Part shown: positions 34,260 to 42,833 of the stretch, one piece after another
How the letters are laid out: the number at the start of each line of letters is the position of its first letter
Position numbering within the stretch: the stretch's first letter is position 1
Source: Dyadobacter soli
Lineage (GTDB): Bacteria > Bacteroidota > Bacteroidia > Cytophagales > Spirosomataceae
Reading direction: 5' to 3'
Length of the DNA stretch: 64,000 bases
Assembly: GCF_900101885.1 (NCBI RefSeq)
Contig: NZ_FNAN01000018.1
Span: 145,336-209,335, forward strand
The notes under the pieces: generated by a model
What the model saw: the letters and a program-made list of their open reading frames with translations, nothing else
Told to the model about the DNA's origin: nothing
Database searches by the model: none
Made by a program: the position numbers and the translations under genes

Positions 34260-37200
34260 ATGAGACAAAAGTGTACTGCTTTAACACGTCTGGTAACATT
34301 GCTCCTCCTCCTCACTGGAAGTACCTGGAGTTTTGCCCAAGACAGAAAGACCGTCAACGGGACGGTGCTTGACAAGGATCAGAATCCTTTGCCCGGCGTT
34401 TCCTACCTCATTAAAGGAAGCAACACGGGCGGCGCTACAGACGCCAACGGAAAGTTCAGCATTGCTGTGCCTTCCAGTTCAGCTGTGCTTGTTTTTTCAT
34501 CCATTGGATTTGTAACAAAAGAAGTACCGGTGGGTAACGCCACCCAATTGACCGTCAACCTCGACGAAGACAACAAAACGCTTAATGAAGTAGTCATCAC
34601 GGGTTTCGGTATGTCAACCGAAGTCCGCAAACTTGCCTATTCCATCCAGGAAGTAAAAGGTGCCGACATTTCCCGTGCCAACAATGCCAACATGGTCAAC
34701 GCGCTGCAAGGTAAAGTGGCGGGTGTGATGATCAACCAGGGAACCGGTGGTCCGATGGCTTCATCGCGTATCCGTATTCGTGGTAATGCATCGTTGAGCC
34801 CTAACACGCAACCACTTTTCGTCGTGGACGGTGTTTTGATTCGCCCGAACACATCCGGTGCCGACTCTTGGGGTGCTGCACAGGATTTTGGTAACATCAT
34901 GAAGAACATCAACCCGGACAACATCGAGTCGATGACCGTGTTGAAAGGTTCAGCTGCGAGTTCGTTGTATGGTTCCGAGGCTTTGAACGGTGTGGTGGTC
35001 GTTCAAACCAAAAAGGGACGTGTGGATAAAGGCCTGGGTGTGACTTATACCCATACTTCTACATTCGAGAATGCTTATAAATTCCTCGATCTGCAGAACG
35101 ACTACGGTGCAGGTTTGAGCCCTACATTTGCCAACGGTGCCGACGGTGTGCCTGAGGTGGATCGTCCTAACTTCCCATTCTCGTACGGTCCTAAATTCGA
35201 AGGACAGCAGGTACGTGATCTGGATGGCCGTATGGTAACCTGGAAAGCAAACGATCCATTGAGTTTCTTCCAGACTGGAAAGTACATCAACCACAACCTA
35301 GCAGTTGAAGGTGGTAACGACCGCAGCTCATTCCGTGCGTCTTTCTCTTCTTTGAAAAACACGTCTATCATGGCTGCCGGTACCGAGTTGAAGAGAAACA
35401 ACTTCAACATTCGCGGTACTCAGAAAATCGGTAAAATACTGAACCTCGATGTGAGCGCGGATTATACCGACAACGACATGGTGAACCCGATCCGTCAGGG
35501 CGGTAACTACAACCCTGTATTCCGTTTCGTTTACAACCGTCCACGCAGCATGGATATCGAGTATTGGTCTAAAAACTATATCGATCCGGTTGCAGGCGGA
35601 CGTCGTCGCGGTACTGCCGACCCGTACAACATTACGGAGTTCATGTTCCAGACATTTGAATACAAGCAGGTCAGAAACGAGAAAGTATTCCGTGGAAACA
35701 TTGACCTGACAGGTAACATTACCGACTGGTTGAGCTTCCTCGTACGTGGTAACGTGCAAAACGAGCTTTACACAGGAAATAATAAAGACAGAGGTGACAA
35801 CGTACGTTTCTCTGGTGGTGAATACCGCGAATATTCAGAGAATCAGACACAAACGCGTTTCCAGGGTCTCTTGACTGCCAACAAGCAATTGGGTACTGAT
35901 TTCAACCTGAGCTTGTCTGCGGGTGGTGAAACGAACCGTTTGATCGGTGGACGCCGGTTTAATGTAAAAACAAACGGCGGTCTTCGCGTTCCTGATAACT
36001 TCTCATTGGCGAACAGTATCAACCCGTTGTTGTTTGAAAGAAACGAACTGTTGCCATCCAAACGCATCGACGCTTTGTATGCTTACGGTGATTTGACTTT
36101 CAAGGATGCGATCACTTTGAGCGCGAGCTATCGTACCGACTGGTCGTCGACATTGACTTACGCTAACGGAAGCGGAGATTATATTTACTCTTATCCATCG
36201 GTAGGTTTGTCCTGGATCGCGACTGAATCGTTGAAAAACCTTCCTACCTGGTTGTCATTCGGTAAAGTTCGTGCGAGCTTGGGTTACACAGGTGGAGACA
36301 CGGATCCGTGGTCTACTAACCAAACCGGTTCTTACGAGCCAAAACCTGCTTATACGCTACCTAACGGGTCAAGTACTGTAAACTGGTCTGGTTTCCGGGA
36401 TAACACATTGCCGAACTATGCATTGAAAAACCGTTTGGCGCGAGAAGTCGAATTCGGTGCTGACATCCGTTTCTTCAACAACCGTTTGGGAATCGATGCG
36501 ACGGTTTATAACAAGATTACCAAAAACGAAATCCTCAGCCTTAACACGACTCCTGAGTCGGGTGTAAGCAAGAGAATCGTTAATGCCGGTAGAATTCAGA
36601 ACAAAGGGGTGGAAATCCTCATCACCGCGACGCCGATCAAGAAAAATGATTTTGAATGGAATACCAGCGTGAACTTCTCCCGTAACCGTAACAAAGTGCT
36701 TGAACTGGTTGAAGGAACAGATACTTACGAACTTTCACTTGGATTTGGTGCGGATATTAAATCTGTGGCGCGTGTAGGCAAAGATTACGGAACGCTTATT
36801 ACGCCTTATGGCTTCGCGCTTTACAAGTCGGATAACCCGAGCGATCCTGCCAATGGCAAGCGTGTAATCGGAAGTATCTCCGGTGAAGGTGGTGTCGGTT
36901 ATGTTCGCAATGGTTCATACGGAGACAAGGCCGAGAAGGAGCTTGGAACGGTAATGGAGAAATTCCTGGCGAGCAATGTCAACTCTTTCCGTTACAAAAA
37001 CTTCACAGCGACTGTTCAGGCTGATGCTAAAATCGGCGGTCTGATGTCGTCGGCGACGCACCAGTACGGTTCTTCGACAGGTGCATTCAAATTCACATTG
37101 CCAGGTCGTAACACGGAATTGGGTGGTGTAACTTATACCGATGCGGACGGCGTTGTGAAAAACGACGGTATCATTCCTGACGGTGTGCTTGCACAAGGCT

Positions 37201-37601
37201 TCCAGGTAGTAGTGGACGGCCAGCCTAAGGATCTGGGTGGAATGAGCTATGCCGATGCGGTAACAGCCGGTTATGTGAAACCAATCCCCGCTTATGCTTA
37301 CTATCTGAACCTGACCCAATGGTCATCAGGTATCCGCGAGTACTCGACTTTCGAAAACTCATGGGTTGCATTGCGTGAAGTTTCGATCGGTTATAACGTA
37401 CCTGCTTCATTGCTGGGCAAAGCGAAAATCCAGAGCCTTCGTATTAGCCTGGTTGGACGTAACCTGGGTTACCTGTACAAAACTGCGAAAGACGGTATCA
37501 ACCCCGAAGGTTTGTACAGCAACAAAGCGGGCGAGTTCATGGAATACGGCGGTCTGCCATTCTCACGTAACCTCGGTGTTTCAGTTAGCGTAGGATTGTA
37601 A
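34260..37601 (+). CDS. SusC/RagA family TonB-linked outer membrane protein
   Basis: TonB-dependent outer-membrane transporter that pairs with the SusD-like lipoprotein just downstream. The ATG at 34260 (MRQKCTALTRLVTLLLLLTGSTWSFAQ) gives a normal signal peptide and 1113 aa. Order: carboxypeptidase regulatory-like domain (about 28-110, GVSYLIKGSNTGGATDANGKFSI), TonB box region (EVVITGFGM), plug (about 120-240, ALQGKVAGVMINQGTGGP...IRIRGNASLSPNTQPLFVVDGV) and 22-strand barrel to the end. No STN domain, so it is not predicted to couple to an anti-sigma factor. The substrate is not evident; no glycoside hydrolase neighbours. Confidence 0.95.
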   Translation: MRQKCTALTRLVTLLLLLTGSTWSFAQDRKTVNGTVLDKDQNPLPGVSYLIKGSNTGGATDANGKFSIAVPSSSAVLVFSSIGFVTKEVPVGNATQLTVNLDEDNKTLNEVVITGFGMSTEVRKLAYSIQEVKGADISRANNANMVNALQGKVAGVMINQGTGGPMASSRIRIRGNASLSPNTQPLFVVDGVLIRPNTSGADSWGAAQDFGNIMKNINPDNIESMTVLKGSAASSLYGSEALNGVVVVQTKKGRVDKGLGVTYTHTSTFENAYKFLDLQNDYGAGLSPTFANGADGVPEVDRPNFPFSYGPKFEGQQVRDLDGRMVTWKANDPLSFFQTGKYINHNLAVEGGNDRSSFRASFSSLKNTSIMAAGTELKRNNFNIRGTQKIGKILNLDVSADYTDNDMVNPIRQGGNYNPVFRFVYNRPRSMDIEYWSKNYIDPVAGGRRRGTADPYNITEFMFQTFEYKQVRNEKVFRGNIDLTGNITDWLSFLVRGNVQNELYTGNNKDRGDNVRFSGGEYREYSENQTQTRFQGLLTANKQLGTDFNLSLSAGGETNRLIGGRRFNVKTNGGLRVPDNFSLANSINPLLFERNELLPSKRIDALYAYGDLTFKDAITLSASYRTDWSSTLTYANGSGDYIYSYPSVGLSWIATESLKNLPTWLSFGKVRASLGYTGGDTDPWSTNQTGSYEPKPAYTLPNGSSTVNWSGFRDNTLPNYALKNRLAREVEFGADIRFFNNRLGIDATVYNKITKNEILSLNTTPESGVSKRIVNAGRIQNKGVEILITATPIKKNDFEWNTSVNFSRNRNKVLELVEGTDTYELSLGFGADIKSVARVGKDYGTLITPYGFALYKSDNPSDPANGKRVIGSISGEGGVGYVRNGSYGDKAEKELGTVMEKFLASNVNSFRYKNFTATVQADAKIGGLMSSATHQYGSSTGAFKFTLPGRNTELGGVTYTDADGVVKNDGIIPDGVLAQGFQVVVDGQPKDLGGMSYADAVTAGYVKPIPAYAYYLNLTQWSSGIREYSTFENSWVALREVSIGYNVPASLLGKAKIQSLRISLVGRNLGYLYKTAKDGINPEGLYSNKAGEFMEYGGLPFSRNLGVSVSVGL

Positions 37602-37642
37602 TCAGTTTCATTACAGCCCAAATTTTAATAACAGCATTATTT

Positions 37643-39337
37643 ATGAAATCTTTCAAGAGTAAACTCATATTGATGGCGGCCGTAGGATTTCTGAGCTCCT
37701 GCGAGAAACAAGCCTTTGTTGATATCAACAAAAACCCGGACGCTCTTACCGAGATCCCACCTCAGAACCAGTTCCTGCAAGCAACCGATGGTATCCACCG
37801 TCAGGATTTCGAGGCATTCTACGACCTTTACCGTCGTATCATGCCCTGGATGCAGTACAATACGCCTACAAACGGTAACCAGGGCTCATTTACCCTGAAT
37901 TACGATAACTTCGCAAACCGTTACGGACGTTTGTACAACGGGGTAGGCGACCGCCTTTACGACCTGGAACAACTGGTAGGCAAATTGAGCGCCGAAGAGC
38001 AGCCTCGCTACAACCAGATGATCCAGATCGCACGGATCCTGAAAGCTTACTATGCATTCTATGTTTCCGATATTTACGGAAGCATTCCTTACACAGAGGC
38101 TTTCCAGGGACGTTACGGCGGTACATTGCAGCCTAAATACGATACCCAGCAGGAATTGTTCGCCAAGCTTGACGGTGAAATCAAAGCTGCGGTTGCAGTA
38201 TTGAAGCAATCACCTACCGTGCCGCAATACTCGCTGGTAGAATTCGACCAATACTACAACGGAGATCCTGCGAAATGGGTGAAGGCTGCCAATGCATTGA
38301 GACTTCGCATGGCGATGCGCGTGCAAAAGGCTGACGCCGCTGCGGGTAACGCGATTATCAACGAAGTATTGGCAATGCCGGCTACCGACCTGATGAGCAG
38401 TAATAAGGACGGCTGGGTGTTTATCGGTAACGCCACATTCACCGGCGATGCCGCAGGTGGAAACTGGGCGACCGACGAACTCCGCGCGCCAAAGCCGATG
38501 GTTGACTTTATGTGGGATAAGAAAGATCCGCGGATCGATGCGTTCTTCGCGCCTAACCAATATACCCAGGCAAATATCGACTTGCTGATCGCCGACAAAA
38601 AGTTGCCGGCAGGTATCAAAGAAGGACGACGCTATGTCGGCAGTTTCACAAGTCCTGACGTTTCGCGTCAGACTGCGACTATCCAGCGTTATTACACGCC
38701 GAAGCTGATCTCCTCTAATAGCACAACTGTGGACACTTTGTCATTCGTTCAGCCCCGCCTTTTCAATGCGGGCCGTTCGGATGCAGCGGGTAACCCAGGT
38801 ACAGGATTTTCTTACATTCCTGTTATCACTTATGCCGAATTCTGTTTCATGCGTGCGGAGCTTGCGACCAAATCTATGGGAACAGGCACTGCGAAAAGCT
38901 GGTACGAAGCAGGTGTTCGTAGCTCACTTGAATTCTACGACGAAGTTGGCCAGGGGGCGAAGCTGACCAACTACACGGCTACCAAGGAAGAAGAAATCAT
39001 GGCATACCTCGCTCAGCCTGGTATCGCATTCGAAGCGGCGAAAGCAATGGATCAGATTGCAAGCCAGAGCTACCTGAACTTCATGAGACAGCCTCAGGAA
39101 GGATGGGCGTTGTGGAAGCGCACAGGTTTGCCAAACGAAAATTCGGTAGTTCCTTTGCCTAAAATGAGCTATCTGAGCGTAACGCTGGTAGTTCCACGTC
39201 GTTCGCCGATCACGCTTCCTTCATCTTCGGACCCGAACTTTGCTAACAAGAAAGCAGCTTACGATGCGATGGCGGCACAGCCGGGCTTCGGTGATCTTGC
39301 AAGCGCACAAGGCCGCGTATGGTGGGATAAGCAATAA
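37643..39337 (+). CDS. SusD/RagB family nutrient-binding outer membrane lipoprotein
   Basis: Surface lid protein for the SusC transporter, 42 bases downstream of it. Lipoprotein signal ends FLSSC (Cys20). 564 residues, of the SusD-like_2 branch: NPDALTEIPPQNQFLQATDGIHRQDF, YVSDIYGSIPYTEAFQG, FDQYYNGDPAKWVKAANALRLRMAMRV and EGWALWKRTGLP. TPR-like helices fill the first half. Substrate unknown. A terminator hairpin follows, closing the run that begins with the monooxygenase-like gene. Confidence 0.95.
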   Translation: MKSFKSKLILMAAVGFLSSCEKQAFVDINKNPDALTEIPPQNQFLQATDGIHRQDFEAFYDLYRRIMPWMQYNTPTNGNQGSFTLNYDNFANRYGRLYNGVGDRLYDLEQLVGKLSAEEQPRYNQMIQIARILKAYYAFYVSDIYGSIPYTEAFQGRYGGTLQPKYDTQQELFAKLDGEIKAAVAVLKQSPTVPQYSLVEFDQYYNGDPAKWVKAANALRLRMAMRVQKADAAAGNAIINEVLAMPATDLMSSNKDGWVFIGNATFTGDAAGGNWATDELRAPKPMVDFMWDKKDPRIDAFFAPNQYTQANIDLLIADKKLPAGIKEGRRYVGSFTSPDVSRQTATIQRYYTPKLISSNSTTVDTLSFVQPRLFNAGRSDAAGNPGTGFSYIPVITYAEFCFMRAELATKSMGTGTAKSWYEAGVRSSLEFYDEVGQGAKLTNYTATKEEEIMAYLAQPGIAFEAAKAMDQIASQSYLNFMRQPQEGWALWKRTGLPNENSVVPLPKMSYLSVTLVVPRRSPITLPSSSDPNFANKKAAYDAMAAQPGFGDLASAQGRVWWDKQ

Positions 39338-39365
39338 TTGTAATATAGATTTAGTTAAATAACGC

Positions 39366-39393
39366 AAAAGGCAGGCCATTGGCCTGCCTTTTT
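39366..39393. terminator. bidirectional terminator between susD and redoxin gene
   Basis: AAAAGGCAGGCC (39366-39377) and GGCCTGCC followed by five T (39381-39393) form a strong stem with a 3-base loop between convergent genes. The leading A-run gives a T-tract on the other strand too. Confidence 0.85.
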
Positions 39394-39413
39394 GTATGAT
39401 GCCGAATTTCGGA

Positions 39414-39947
39414 TTACTGATTGATCAAACACCCGATCGCCTCCGTCCTGCTCTTAACTACCATTTCGCCATTCAAAACGGCCTCGATAGCATTCCTTAA
39501 ATACAGCTCCGTAGCTTTCGCCCTGTTTTTTCCCAAAGCATAATACCAGTTATCGATCGCGCCGCGGTAGAGTATTTCGCCATTTGCATTCACTAGAACC
39601 GCCTCCGGCATGGTGGTAGCCTGGTACCGTTTTACTTTTTGCAAACCTGCATCCTGATAACCGGGAATGGTCGCTTGGTATTTGAGTAAGAATTGCCTGA
39701 TGTCTTCGCGGTTGACGGTCGGGACGGGGAATACGGCCTCGAATGCGACGCCTCTTTTTGCATAATCCGAATGAATGCTTTTGATCTCGCGCATGTACGC
39801 GTTCGAGACGGGGCATTCGGGATCGAGGAAGAAAATGACTTTGAAACTACCCGGTCCGGCATGGGCGGAGCGATGCGCGCTGGTGGTTGCCGCAAGGGCA
39901 AATCCAATGCAGCAGAGCATCCAGACGATGGCGGACCGGGTTTTCAT
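39414..39947 (-). CDS. exported redoxin / thioredoxin-fold protein
   Basis: 177 residues with a signal peptide (SAIVWMLCCIGFALAATTSAH). The thioredoxin-like fold is seen from FKVIFFLDPECPVSNAYMREI, in which the single active-site cysteine replaces CxxC (PECPVS). TMPEAVLVNANGEILYRGAIDNWYY is the cis-proline region. The same ECP(I/V)SN type domain is, to my knowledge, often fused or adjacent to cytochrome c/copper monooxygenase-like proteins such as the one at 28048. It is convergent with the SusCD unit and five bases upstream of argH on the same strand only by position (argH lies upstream). Confidence 0.75.
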   Translation of the reverse strand: MKTRSAIVWMLCCIGFALAATTSAHRSAHAGPGSFKVIFFLDPECPVSNAYMREIKSIHSDYAKRGVAFEAVFPVPTVNREDIRQFLLKYQATIPGYQDAGLQKVKRYQATTMPEAVLVNANGEILYRGAIDNWYYALGKNRAKATELYLRNAIEAVLNGEMVVKSRTEAIGCLINQ

Positions 39948-39951
39948 TGTA

Positions 39952-41286
39952 TTACTTTAATAATGCTTCCAAAGCGGTGGTTATCTGCTCGTAACCGAAC
40001 GCGGCTATTTCATGCTCCATTCGCTGACGGATAGCATCCGTTTGCAAGTTGCCTATGCTTCCTTCGTGGCTGTGCTTCAATTCGCGCGGCGCGGTGTAAG
40101 TACCATCGCCTATTTCCGCACCTACCTGCTTGTAGGCATCGCGGAACGGTACGCCGGCGATCACGAGCTCGTTCACACGCTCCACACTGAACAGGAGGTC
40201 GTATTTCGGATCGTCGAGCAGGTTTTGTTTTACTCTCACATGTTCCAGCATGAATGCGGCGATGTCGAGGCAGTCGAGGATTTCGTCGAATGCAGGCATC
40301 AGGATTTCTTTCAGCAGCTGCATATCGCGGTGGTACCCCGACGGCAGGTTGCTCAGTACCATCGTTACCTCCATCGGCAATGCCTTCATGCGGTTGGTTT
40401 TGGCGCGAAGGAGTTCGGCCACGTCCGGGTTCTTTTTGTGCGGCATAATGCTGCTACCGGTCGTGAGGTCGTCGGGTAATACTATGAAGCCGAAATTCTG
40501 GCTGTTGTAAAGGCAAACGTCCATGGCGAGTCGTGACACCGTTGCGGCCAAAGATGCTATCGCACTCAATGCGGCTTGTTCCGTACGCCCGCGGCTCATC
40601 TGCGCGTATACGACATTATGGTGCATTCCTTCGAAACCGAGCAGCTCGGTCGTCATTTGCCGGTTCAGCGGGAATGAGGAGCCGTATCCTGCACCGGAGC
40701 CCAGCGGGTTGCGGTTGGCGAGGCGATAGGCGGCATTCAACTGGATAATATCATCGATCAAGCCCTCGGCATAGGCGCCAAACCACAGTCCGAACGACGA
40801 CGGCATGGCGATCTGCAAATGCGTGTAGCCGGGCAGCAGGTCGTTTTTATGTTCTTCCGATTTGCGGGTCAGCACATCGAAAAGCTTCTCTGTTGCTTCC
40901 ACCACTTCAAAAAGCCTCGCCCGGGTGTACAGCTTCATATCCACGAGCACCTGGTCGTTGCGCGAGCGGCCGCTGTGAATTTTCTTGCCGGTATCGCCAA
41001 GCTTGCGGGTAAGGAGCAATTCTACCTGCGAATGCACATCCTCGATGCCTTCTTCGATAACGAATTCGCCTTTCTGGATTTGCGCGTAAATGGCTTTGAG
41101 CTCGGTTTTCAATGCAGCAAGGTCGTCGGCCGTCAGCAACCCGATGGTTTCGAGCATGGTGGCGTGGGCGATATTGCCCAGCACGTCGAATTCGGCCAGA
41201 TGCAAATCCATCTCGCGGTCGCGCCCTACCGTAAAGCGTTCTATTTTTTCAGAAGTGACAGTATTTTCCTTTTGCCAGAGTTTCAA
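39952..41286 (-). CDS. argH: argininosuccinate lyase
   Basis: Splits argininosuccinate to arginine and fumarate, the last step of arginine synthesis. 444 residues. The fumarase/aspartase superfamily signature GSSIMPHKKNP (about 268-278) contains the catalytic serine loop, and HSGRSRNDQ (about 104-112) and GYTHLQIAMP complete the substrate site. The redoxin gene begins five bases downstream on the same strand. ArgB is at 25948-26733 rather than adjacent. Confidence 0.97.
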   Translation of the reverse strand: MKLWQKENTVTSEKIERFTVGRDREMDLHLAEFDVLGNIAHATMLETIGLLTADDLAALKTELKAIYAQIQKGEFVIEEGIEDVHSQVELLLTRKLGDTGKKIHSGRSRNDQVLVDMKLYTRARLFEVVEATEKLFDVLTRKSEEHKNDLLPGYTHLQIAMPSSFGLWFGAYAEGLIDDIIQLNAAYRLANRNPLGSGAGYGSSFPLNRQMTTELLGFEGMHHNVVYAQMSRGRTEQAALSAIASLAATVSRLAMDVCLYNSQNFGFIVLPDDLTTGSSIMPHKKNPDVAELLRAKTNRMKALPMEVTMVLSNLPSGYHRDMQLLKEILMPAFDEILDCLDIAAFMLEHVRVKQNLLDDPKYDLLFSVERVNELVIAGVPFRDAYKQVGAEIGDGTYTAPRELKHSHEGSIGNLQTDAIRQRMEHEIAAFGYEQITTALEALLK

Positions 41287-41361
41287 AATGCAGGAATGAT
41301 AAATTTAAAATCTAAAATTTCACTACAAATTTAGCATCATTGGCTCATTTATAACCTTTTT

Positions 41362-41380
41362 CCGTCGATTGAAGTCGACG
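41362..41380. repeat. REP-like palindrome upstream of the Y1 transposase
   Basis: CCGTCGATTGAAGTCGACG, with CGTCGA/TCGACG arms, is the same family as the palindromes at 2331-2443 and 41944-42001. It stands 103 bases before the transposase ATG, like the left REP of a RAYT unit. Confidence 0.7.
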
Positions 41381-41483
41381 TCCATTGATTTTTTGTGTTT
41401 TTGTGTGTGACCAAATTTGAGACTTAGCGTATCAATAAGACCGCCAGGGGTTAGTTGTTGGACGCGTTTTAAACTTGTACTGT

Positions 41484-41930
41484 ATGAGTTGGAGTCGGAT
41501 TTGGATTCATGTTGTTTTTTCAACAAAGTATCGCGCACCTGTGTTGCGCGACGAGATTCGGAGGAAAGTGTTTATGCATATGAAGGAATATGCAATGTCG
41601 AAGGGGATCGAGCTGGATATGATTAATGGCTACCTGGACCACGCGCATTGCCTGTTGTGTCTCACCCGCGAGCAGACACTCGGGGATGTAATGAAGATAA
41701 TCAAGGGAGAATCAGCTTACTGGATCAATAAGAATAAGTTGACGAGAACCAAGTTTGTGTGGCAGGATGATTATTGGGCTGTAAGTGTCAGTGAGGCGCA
41801 TGTAACGCGTGTCCGTGGCTACATACTCAGGCAGGAAGAGCACCACAAAGGCAAAACCTTTGAAACAGAGATCAACAGATTCATGCTGAAATATGGCTGG
41901 ACAAATTCAAACAAAAAAACTAATTCCTAG
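41484..41930 (+). CDS. REP-associated Y1 transposase (RAYT, IS200-like)
   Basis: Single-strand HUH transposase of 148 residues from the ATG at 41484. The HUH motif is DHAHCLL (His53 and His55), with an Ala between the two histidines, and the catalytic tyrosine is Tyr113 in RGYILRQEEHH. WIHVVFSTKYR at the N-terminus is family-typical. It has no TnpB partner. It is flanked by palindromes of the CCGTCGA family, one upstream and two downstream, with further copies near rpmF. That is the hallmark of RAYT domesticated transposases, which move REP sequences rather than themselves. Confidence 0.88.
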   Translation: MSWSRIWIHVVFSTKYRAPVLRDEIRRKVFMHMKEYAMSKGIELDMINGYLDHAHCLLCLTREQTLGDVMKIIKGESAYWINKNKLTRTKFVWQDDYWAVSVSEAHVTRVRGYILRQEEHHKGKTFETEINRFMLKYGWTNSNKKTNS

Positions 41931-41943
41931 CTATCTCCTATTT

Positions 41944-42001
41944 CCGTCGACTTAAGTCGACGGCAGAGGAGCATCATCTTGCCGTCGACTTGAGTCGACG
42001 G
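41944..42001. repeat. pair of REP-like palindromes downstream of the transposase
   Basis: CCGTCGACTTAAGTCGACGG at 41944-41963 is a perfect 20-bp palindrome. CCGTCGACTTGAGTCGACGG at 41982-42001 differs by one central base. They start 13 bases after the transposase stop and are probably its recognition sites. Confidence 0.85.
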
Positions 42002-42104
42002 ATCACAGGAGAGAGAAGAAATTGAGATTGAGAGGAAAGGAGAAAGAGCAGAGATAAAAAAGATGAACAGAGATAAAAATGAATAAGGAAAAAGAATTTG
42101 GTTA

Positions 42105-42190
42105 TCATTCAATCATTCAATCATTCAATCATTCAATCATTCAATCATTCAATCATTCAATCATTCAATCATTCAATCATTCAATCATTC
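42105..42190. repeat. (TCATTCAA)n perfect tandem repeat
   Basis: Ten full copies of TCATTCAA plus six bases, without interruptions. The array forms the 3' edge of the NlpC/P60 gene, whose last two codons and TGA stop (42181-42183) lie within it. Unit length 8 is not a multiple of 3, but changes in copy number would fall after the stop. A degenerate version of the same unit is at 11924-11987. Confidence 0.95.
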
Positions 42191-42702
42191 GTCCCGCCAC
42201 CGATCATTCTTTTAACCGCCACAAACCGCTTACTATAATATGCTGCATTCAACAAATCGTACCGGATGCCGCCTTTCCAGGCTGAATGGATGAATTTGAC
42301 GTAGCCGGGTGCTACTTCGGTGATGATGCCTACATGGCCGATGCGCTTGCTTTTGGTACTGTGCCCTTTAAAGAAAATCAGGTCGCCGGGTTTGGCATTG
42401 TCGAGTTCTACTGCCTCTCCGTGCTCGGCCTGGGCGGCGCTGGAATGCGGGAGCGCAATATCCCATTGGTTGAAACAGTACCGGACAAAACCGGAGCAGT
42501 CGAAGCCCTTTTTGGATGAGCCGCCGGAGCGATAGGGAATATGTAAATGCTCAGTAGCGAACGATACGAGCGACTCGATCGGGTTCAATGTGTCTGCGGC
42601 GACCTCCCGGGACTTCGGGGCCTGTGCGAAAGAACGGTTGGTAAGCGAACTGACGGCAAACAAAAAGGTTACTACAACAACTGAACGAATCAGAAAAAGC
42701 AT
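42181..42702 (-). CDS. NlpC/P60 family (C40) cell wall endopeptidase
   Basis: Cuts the peptide stems of peptidoglycan. 173 residues with a signal peptide ending NRSFAQ. The catalytic triad is Cys69 in FDCSGF, His123 in RIGHVGII and His139 in KFIHS. A single catalytic domain with no SH3 binding domain. The final residues come from a tandem repeat. It is divergent from purM; the space between carries a 16-bp perfect palindrome. Confidence 0.92.
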   Translation of the reverse strand: MLFLIRSVVVVTFLFAVSSLTNRSFAQAPKSREVAADTLNPIESLVSFATEHLHIPYRSGGSSKKGFDCSGFVRYCFNQWDIALPHSSAAQAEHGEAVELDNAKPGDLIFFKGHSTKSKRIGHVGIITEVAPGYVKFIHSAWKGGIRYDLLNAAYYSKRFVAVKRMIGGGTND

Positions 42703-42748
42703 GAAATCGAAAGTAGGTTCAGGACTTTAAGGGGCCAATATTAACCAC

Positions 42749-42764
42749 TACTTTCATGAAAGTA
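42749..42764. promoter_or_regulatory. 16-bp perfect palindrome in the nlpC/purM divergent region
   Basis: TACTTTCATGAAAGTA is its own reverse complement. It lies 24 bases before the purM -7 element and 47 bases before the nlpC start, a good operator position for either. Confidence 0.5.
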
Positions 42765-42787
42765 AAGGTTCGAGCCCCCTTTTTCCG

Positions 42788-42795
42788 TACTTTTG
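42788..42795 (+). promoter_or_regulatory. -7 element before purM
   Basis: TACTTTTG matches TAnnTTTG; the ATG follows 38 bases later. No obvious -33 box. Confidence 0.5.
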
Positions 42796-42833
42796 TGGCG
42801 GAATAAGGATAGCTTACTAATTAATACGCTCAG

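Noticed and set aside
41323..41538. 71-aa frame antisense to the transposase start
   Set aside because: Covers a REP palindrome and non-coding sequence, with no codon or motif support.
41484..41930. full IS200/IS605 element with TnpB and guide RNA
   Set aside because: No tnpB gene or omega-RNA-like region follows; flanking palindromes fit a RAYT instead.
42105..42190. CRISPR-like array
   Set aside because: Simple 8-bp tandem repeat without spacers.
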